In this document: positions 57,831 to 64,000 of the stretch, one piece after another
How the letters are laid out: every line of letters begins with the position of its first letter
Numbering within the stretch: position 1 is the stretch's first letter
Assembly (NCBI GenBank): GCA_009760855.2
Contig: WPIO01000011.1
Location: 5,241,001-5,305,000, forward strand
Direction of reading: 5' to 3'
Length of the DNA: 64,000 bases
From: Cristatella mucedo
Taxonomy: Eukaryota > Bryozoa > Phylactolaemata > Cristatellidae
The notes under the pieces: generated by a model
The model's database searches: none
Seen by the model: only the letters and a program-made list of their open reading frames with translations
Told to the model about the DNA's origin: nothing
Program-made: the position numbers and the translations under genes

Positions 57831-57849
57831 GAGCCCCATGGCATATGTG

Positions 57850-58395
57850 CCTGAATAGAGGTTAAATCCACTTATGGAGATACACACAAAAATTAGTTAT
57901 TAATTTTGTCTATTCCATTCTTAGAGACCCGAAGCTCTATTGACCCACTATAAAGCTATCTCAAATCACGCTCACACGCGCGCGTGTGCGTGCAAGCGCG
58001 TACACACACCAATGCAAGCACAAACACATCACACAGACGTTCAAATTAAAGCCCGAGAACATTGCGCCTTCAGTCTATGAACGATCGTGCAGACAATAAT
58101 AAAAATGAAAATATGTCATTTTTTAGCACCTCTAAGAGAACAAATTTTGATCCATCCACTTTAATGTCGCCATAAGACTAGCAGCAATCACGATCAAGAG
58201 TTAACTAAGAGCAAGATATCGTGTTTAGATGTGCATTAAAAATAACGCAAGAAAAATCTCAGGACAACCGTTCGTTAATACTCTGGTTACTAATATCTAC
58301 TGAATCATGCACAAGCAGCACTCAAGCCATGCAGCGACAAAAGATGCAAGTGCATTGAGCACAGGGAAGAGGATCAGAACAGGTGCCTATTAGAA
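57850..58395. other. A+T-rich spacer
   Basis: A short CGCG/ACAC-rich run near 57970-58010. Nothing else. Confidence 0.4.
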
Positions 58396-58399
58396 GCAG

Positions 58400-59330
58400 A
58401 AACTTGAATAATCGAAATTCAGTCCTCGATGTGACATAAACCGGAAGCTTGTTGCAGACTTTCCGAAAAAACCTAAGGCCCGATCATCAAAAGATACTGA
58501 CTTGGTGCCAGAAACGGTCAAACGACTAGAGGCCGAGTAGCAGTGGCTGTAAAGTAAAGAGGAGCCAGTGGACCAGATGGGTAGGCTTGTGTAAGGGAGT
58601 TCAGCAACGTGTAGGTGAGAGAGCCGGTCTAGAAGTAGATGCGGTGCTTTATATGGAGCCAATGAAACTAAAAGAAATGATGTGGTGTGGCCCCCTATGT
58701 CGCTGCTGACAGGCCAGATTAGCATATGAGTTTTCACCAGTTTCAGACGATTAAGGTCACAAGCTGGAGTCCTATTTAAATAGAGAGTGGCGGTTATCTA
58801 GACGAGATGTCACAGCCTGGAGAACTGGTTGGGCTGTTGAACTCTTTCTTGTCTGTGCGGGCACTGGTTTTAACTAATTTTCTCAGTAGAAATTGTGCTG
58901 AATTGACCACGGACGCAGCGGACTCATCCTCTGGCAAGCCGCTTTTGGAACAGCAAGAATATTACTCACAAATGTCACCGGCGTGATGCTAGATAAACCG
59001 CAATTGTAGAGAGCTCTTGTAACTTAAGGGTGATTGTAGGTAGGCTTTCCCATAATTAATTGGTTGGTCCTATAGTCAATAAGCTTCATCAAGTTATCCT
59101 AAAGTCGTCTAGCCCGATGAAGTTAGTTACCATTCAAATGTGAATATCGTCTATGCAGACGGCAAGATCGATAAATGAGTCGAGTGCAGAGCCAAGCTGA
59201 GAAGGGTCAAATAAAGGCAAAGTTGGGTGTCTTCAGCGTGGAAATGCAGCCGAATTTGGGTTTTCCGAGGCCATCAGCCTGACGGAGAGCATAGATAGAT
59301 AGCGATAAGAAAAAGAAGAAGAGGAGGAGG
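58400..59330 (-). pseudogene. L2-type LINE fragment, distinct lineage
   Basis: The minus strand shows E-D-T-Q-L-C-L-Y (YADD box changed) near 59220, I-D-D-I-H-I near 59150, S-L-A-P-Y-K-A-P-H near 58650 and S-F-D-D-R-A-L near 58490. It is too far from LINE-A and LINE-B to be assigned to either. Confidence 0.55.
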
Positions 59331-59397
59331 GCCTAAGACCAAACCGAGAAGCCCTTATCTGTTGGGCTTCGCGGATGACCGACAACCACTTTCGTCT

Positions 59398-59409
59398 ACT
59401 CTCTCTCTC

Positions 59410-59462
<53 letters not shown>
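59398..59462. repeat. (CT)n microsatellite
   Basis: About 65 bp with a few A interruptions. Confidence 0.95.
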
Positions 59463-62400
59463 TCTCTCACTTAAATAAGATTTAATACAGCTCAGCACTG
59501 TGCCATTGATACCAAAGCGCGCGAGAGGCTCCCCTAAAGGATTCAGTGCTAAATTGTGTCACATACTGCTGAGATATCTTGAAAGCTAGTAGATAGGCCC
59601 TATGCTGATACGCATTTTTATGATGATTATTTGTAAATCGGAAGCAAGGCAATTGGCATGGAATGGTTATCCCTAAATCCCAATTAAAACTTGCTAGTAA
59701 GATCGCTCGCATGCACTGAGGCACTCATTAAGCTGATGGGCTACTGCACCCGTTCGAGAGCCTTTGAGAGAATGGTGCCGAACATCTCCCACCAGACGGG
59801 CAGCCAGTGTTGGCATTTTCTTTGCTTTCTACTTTGGCCACGGCCGTCCTCAGCTCTGTGAACGCCCTAGATTTTCCCTTCCAGCCGGGAGTTCGCACTT
59901 TTTCGGTTGCAGCCTGCAGCTGCATTTTGCAGCATGCAGCGGAATTCGGAGAAGCGCCCTCAGCTGACGGTCACGTGATAACGATCGTCACGTTTTAGCT
60001 GCGGCGGCCGTAAGCTCCGCACTCTCCAGCGGGTAGGAGGACTGGACGCGAGTGTACGACGAAACGACCGCGTGCACTTGGACTTAGCCACGAGAGAAAA
60101 GTTGCCGCGCGGCGACACGGCACATGCGTGTCGCCGAGAGAACGGAGCGTAGCATTCCGAGGGATCTCAAATCTCACTCGGTCGCTTCGCTTGTCCCTCC
60201 AAAATAAGGGCGTCGGCGTTTGCGTGACTTCTTCCTAACCAAACTAAGCTACGCGCGCGCTGCTATTTTGTAAATAAATTTTCCTGAACTCAAACTCCGG
60301 TGTTTAAGGCTCTGTAGCTGACGTAGTTTAGCTTGTCTATAATTTGCTTAGCAATAGTCTGTCGCTAACTGCTTTAAGCGTCGCAGCCCTTCAGCCACAC
60401 CCTGGCATGAAGAAGAGCGATGACCCGCTGGTCGAAAGTCTTCCCAGTGGCGAACTTCAATCCGAGGACCTACTGTCTCTTCGCATTTCTCCCAAACCAG
60501 CCTCGTTGGCAGCTCCCACTTTCACTGTCATATATAGCAATTGAATGCTTGCTTAAAGGTCATTTAGGAGTAAGTACTCAGCCTGTGGGGGTTTCCTTAA
60601 GTCAGGTTTTCCTCTAGTCAGATTTATCTTCGCACGAACGATTGAACTAGGCGGCACTATTGTTAGCAGTACTATTTTCAACCTCTTTATTCAGAGCCAG
60701 CGAGATTATTGACACTCTTTGCACAGCAGCTAAGACCCCGCCTAAATCCAATTTCAAGAAAATCCTGCGGCACGTGGTGGCCTTTCTTCAAACGAAGCTA
60801 CCAACGAAGACGGGCGACTTGTTTCAGCTGCCAGTTTGACAAAGGAAGCCGCCTTTTTAGAGCAAAACGAACGTAACGAATCAGTTGCCAATCGATGCTG
60901 CGATTGGGCGGCGAGCGCTCACGCTCCATCGTGCGCATGCGCAAGCTGAATGGAGCAGATGCAGCGGATGCTCGTTGCTCGCTTTTCACTTGAATAGGCG
61001 GTCCACGCCACGTGACCTCAGACTCGGTCGGCAGCGCACTGGCTAAAGCCGGCTCGCGCTACGGGTCAGGTCCCAGTCCTGGATCGAATCGCAATCTGGA
61101 GCTGATAGGAACCAGAGAAGTGGCGTCTTGCTGCGCAATCTGCATCGGCTTGCACCCCCAGGGATTGGTTAAAAAAGCGCTTTACAGGCTCTGCGCTTAG
61201 GGTCATTATCTTTCTGCCTAACATAACGCGACTCCCGAGCAGAGTATTCGAGCATTGAAATTCAACTAGATTGACGAACAATAAAGTTAACAGCAACGTA
61301 GGCTTACTCGCCCGTTCAGAACATTGTCGCGCGCCACTGAGGCGCACGTCTCGTCGCTGCTCACAGGGGTTTTCGTTGACAATTGACGTACCTTTGTCCC
61401 GAGGCTCGATACACTAGCGATAAGCAGACCGATGCGAATCCGAACCGGACCGTGGCTGTCGGCGATTTTTTTTAGCGATTCGTGAGTTGTTTTTTTTCAT
61501 CACTGACCGCGCACGGAAGCATTGGAACGCATAGAGGAAGCGTTGCTATTCCGATGCTAGTTCAGCGATTTGTCAGTCTCCCATCTGTACAGATGAGCCG
61601 CTCGTGCTATAAAATATGCAGCAAATCCTTCAGTAGCTGGGGGCGGCTAATAAGGTCTTGCATTTGCTGTCATGCTCAACTATGACTATAGTATTACTGC
61701 GTGCGTCGGTCCTACTTTGCTATAATTTTAGCCGTGCTTTGAGGTGCTCGTTCCATAATTTGTGGTCACCGACTGTGAGTGGCCGAACTGATATCAACTC
61801 ACGGCGTATATCATTGAGTGTCTCAACAGAGCATTATTTTCGCAATTCACTAGCTGAATTCTACCGTAGTCGACTCCACGCTTCACGGAGTCTGATCACT
61901 GTCACCAAGCTCGAGACTCTTTACATCATGGCTGGCAGAAGTATCATGGCGGTAGGCCTTCCAACCTCATTAAGGGTTGAACGTGAAATGAGACCAATGG
62001 TGAATAGGCCAAACGTTGGGCTTAATATCACTTTGAGGCTGTGACTGAGCGGCCAGCTCCTGGATTTTGCCGCCCTTGCATAAGCCCAAACCGAACACGC
62101 GCTTGCAGAAGATCCGTGCTTATTGCGGATTATGGGCCGGAGGATGGATTTTTTGTATAACCCCACCTGAAATTACTCTCCTGAGGAACTTATTGTTTAA
62201 ACGGACGTTAATTCACTAGCCGGCCTTGGGTGCTGCAGTCAATCAGGCACTCGCACGGCCGCTAAAATCGGTACAGAAACAAATAGCTGACTCGGATTAA
62301 GGTATCAAATGTATCATAATTATTGCTTATTGCTATTAGCATTCGGTAGAGCGTCTACAAAAATCTTCTTTCGTGAAAGCCTAAAACTCTTTCAAACGAC

Positions 62401-63030
62401 TAAGTTTGCGTCCGGTGTAATGTCGATGGCCAACTGACGCGCTTGGTTCAAGCAGACATTAAACACAAAAACAAAATAGGATGTTCCGGCGTCCGTGAAC
62501 GAAGGAGCAAGCTACAAGAACGCAGTCGAGAACAGAACTTCGCATCGTGGATCTATCCCATTCAGTGCGGTAGTTTAGCGAACTGCGATTGCCTTTTAAG
62601 AAGGAGGCCAACTTTAAGGTCACATTATTTGAATTTGTGAAAAAATATAATAATAACCATTAATAATAAATATAAATATTAAACACAGAAAATTATTAAC
62701 TTTCGTGGCCCCCTATTGATCGATTGTGGCTTACGAATGCGTATGCAAAGTGCTCGCACCAGCAGGCACGCACAGATAGAGTGCTCGCGCGGCGCTCTCC
62801 ATCAGCTGTTGGGAAAACGAGATCGCCAGCCGCTAAGTAGAAGCCATCCGTCGCCAAGGTAAAACTTCGCGACATTTCGCACCGTTTGACCGGGCCGGCG
62901 CGACTTTAGCCTCTAGTTTCGCAAGTCGTCGGTTCAACTCCTGAGCGCGGCGCAATGTGTTATTCTTCATTTCTCATTCTGCCACGCTCTTTGCCGACGT
63001 TTAGTGCTTCTGGACTCTAGCTGACGGATT
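59463..63030. other. Low-copy spacer with a small G+C-rich block at 59.75-60.2 kb
   Basis: The longest plausible frame is 61658-62044 plus (128 codons), which shows no known motif. A weak B-box-like CCTGGATCGAATCGC at about 61078 may be a SINE relic. AATAAA-type sites occur near 60280. No gene supported. Confidence 0.4.
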
Positions 63031-63035
63031 GGCTG

Positions 63036-63160
63036 TGCTGGGTCCGCTGTACCGCGGTAGGCTACTGCGTCAGGTGTCAACGTAGAATAACAGCGGACCC
63101 AGTAAAACACTTTTTTGGCATTATCCGGGCCAGGATTGGCCATTACAGTCAGGAGCTTTC
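63036..63160. mobile_element. Palindromic GGGTCCGCTGTT repeat, copy 2
   Basis: Arms TGGGTCCGCTGTA (63040-63052) and TAACAGCGGACCCA (63090-63102), then GGCATTATCCGGGCCAGGAT, which parallels the right flank of copy 1 at 27626. Confidence 0.65.
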
Positions 63161-64000
63161 TCGTGGCTTCCTTTGTAGATTAATATCATGCCTGCCGTAT
63201 AGTCAACTCGATCTTTCACTGTGCGCGGCTGCCGCGAAAATTTAACGGGCCGTCTCGGCCATTTAGTTATCTTGCGCGAGAGCACTTGGCCAGCGGCGGC
63301 GGCGCCCGGACCCTGCAAGCGACCACCCGCCGCCAGCGCCACCTGGCGCCGCGGTCAGCTTGATGCCGCCTGCCCGCCGCCAGCGCGCCAGCGATGGAGC
63401 GCAGAGCGACTTTAAGTGGCGCTCGCAGCGCTCCGCCTAAAGTCGCTCCGAGCCAGTCCGCCGCAGTTCGACTGAAGGTCGGAGGCATAGCCTCGGTGGC
63501 TTGCCGACAAAGTCGAGCTGGCGGAGTCTCTCCGCTCCGCCTCGAGCGCGCGCCACGCGTCACTGAGATTTTCTGGAATATAATTCGTTCGATTGAAATA
63601 TCGTCATCTTCGTCTTCAATTTCCGATTTCTCTCGAATTGTGTCTTTGTTCCTTTTGATTTAGGAAATCATCAATGGATCACGATTGAACTGAGCTGCAA
63701 CGTCGGTCGCCTTGCTCGTCTTTAACGCATCCAAAATATCAAGTTATTCATTCAAAGTCATAGCCTTCCGCTTCTTCAGTTACTTTTCCACCATTATTAT
63801 GAGAATTTAAGACGGATATTTTTAATATTTAATTTACCAATACAATATGTTTATTACTGATTACATTACTTCGAATGTTCCAGTTTATGGAAAAAATATG
63901 GCGAACTTTTGGATTCGTTGGTGTTTCAGCCAAGAACTCTTTTCCGCGTTTTACTTTATCGATCAAAGAATTGGAAAAATGAAAAAAATTGATGAAAATA
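63161..64000. other. G+C-rich block then A+T-rich end
   Basis: A hairpin with an 11-bp perfect outer stem, GAGCGACTTTA (63404-63414) with TAAAGTCGCTC (63438-63448), lies in the G+C-rich part. No supported gene follows to the window end. Confidence 0.45.

Overview
The window looks like nuclear DNA of an animal, probably an invertebrate. Nothing suggests operons, Shine-Dalgarno sites or a prokaryote. It carries many decayed L2/CR1-type non-LTR retrotransposons (APE-type endonuclease plus reverse transcriptase), tRNA-derived SINEs with A- and B-box-like heads, a complete short LTR retrotransposon, small TIR elements, very long (CT)n, (GACA)n, (TA)n and (CGG)n arrays, TATA-box promoters and alternating G+C-rich and A+T-rich blocks. 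I cannot name the species.

Layout. 1-3.5 kb: LINE debris, a SINE, and a 2.04-kb non-autonomous LTR element (1391-3431, TSD AGACC) with one gag-like gene. 3.5-7.5 kb: A+T-rich spacer with a 167-bp TIR element, then a G+C-rich block. 7.5-10.1 kb: microsatellites and the first of two paralogous small genes (9237-8722, minus). 10.1-21.3 kb: layered LINEs, the longest running from endonuclease to 3' end (10385-13560), with young copies inserted into older ones. 19.2 kb: an uninterrupted (GGC)48 array. 21.3-28.9 kb: SINE cluster, G+C-rich block, and the best LINE-A copy (24990-26765). 28.9-31.5 kb: G+C-rich block ending in the second paralogue (31059-30688, minus) with a clear TATA box and an upstream perfect hairpin. 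31.5-40 kb: LINE-A copies, SINEs, an 18-bp minisatellite. 40-44 kb: large G+C-rich block with no identifiable gene. 44-49 kb: two inverted LINE-B copies sharing a nested insertion, and an LTR-like repeat family. 49-64 kb: more microsatellites, LINE-A copies, low-copy spacer, a second copy of a palindromic repeat.

The most gene-like item is the paralogous pair. Both proteins start M-[AS]-S-D-A-L-K-I-V, carry two copies of an A-[LV]-[KR]-I-x-x-G-x-[NH]-P...W motif, and then become low-complexity. I recognise no known family. Almost everything else is mobile-element history. LINE-A and one SINE family share a 3' hairpin (AGCGCC...GGCGCT), the pattern expected when a SINE borrows LINE machinery. 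Most long open frames in the G+C-rich blocks and microsatellites are composition artefacts. Family names LINE-A, LINE-B, LINE-C, T1, T2 and R are my own working labels.
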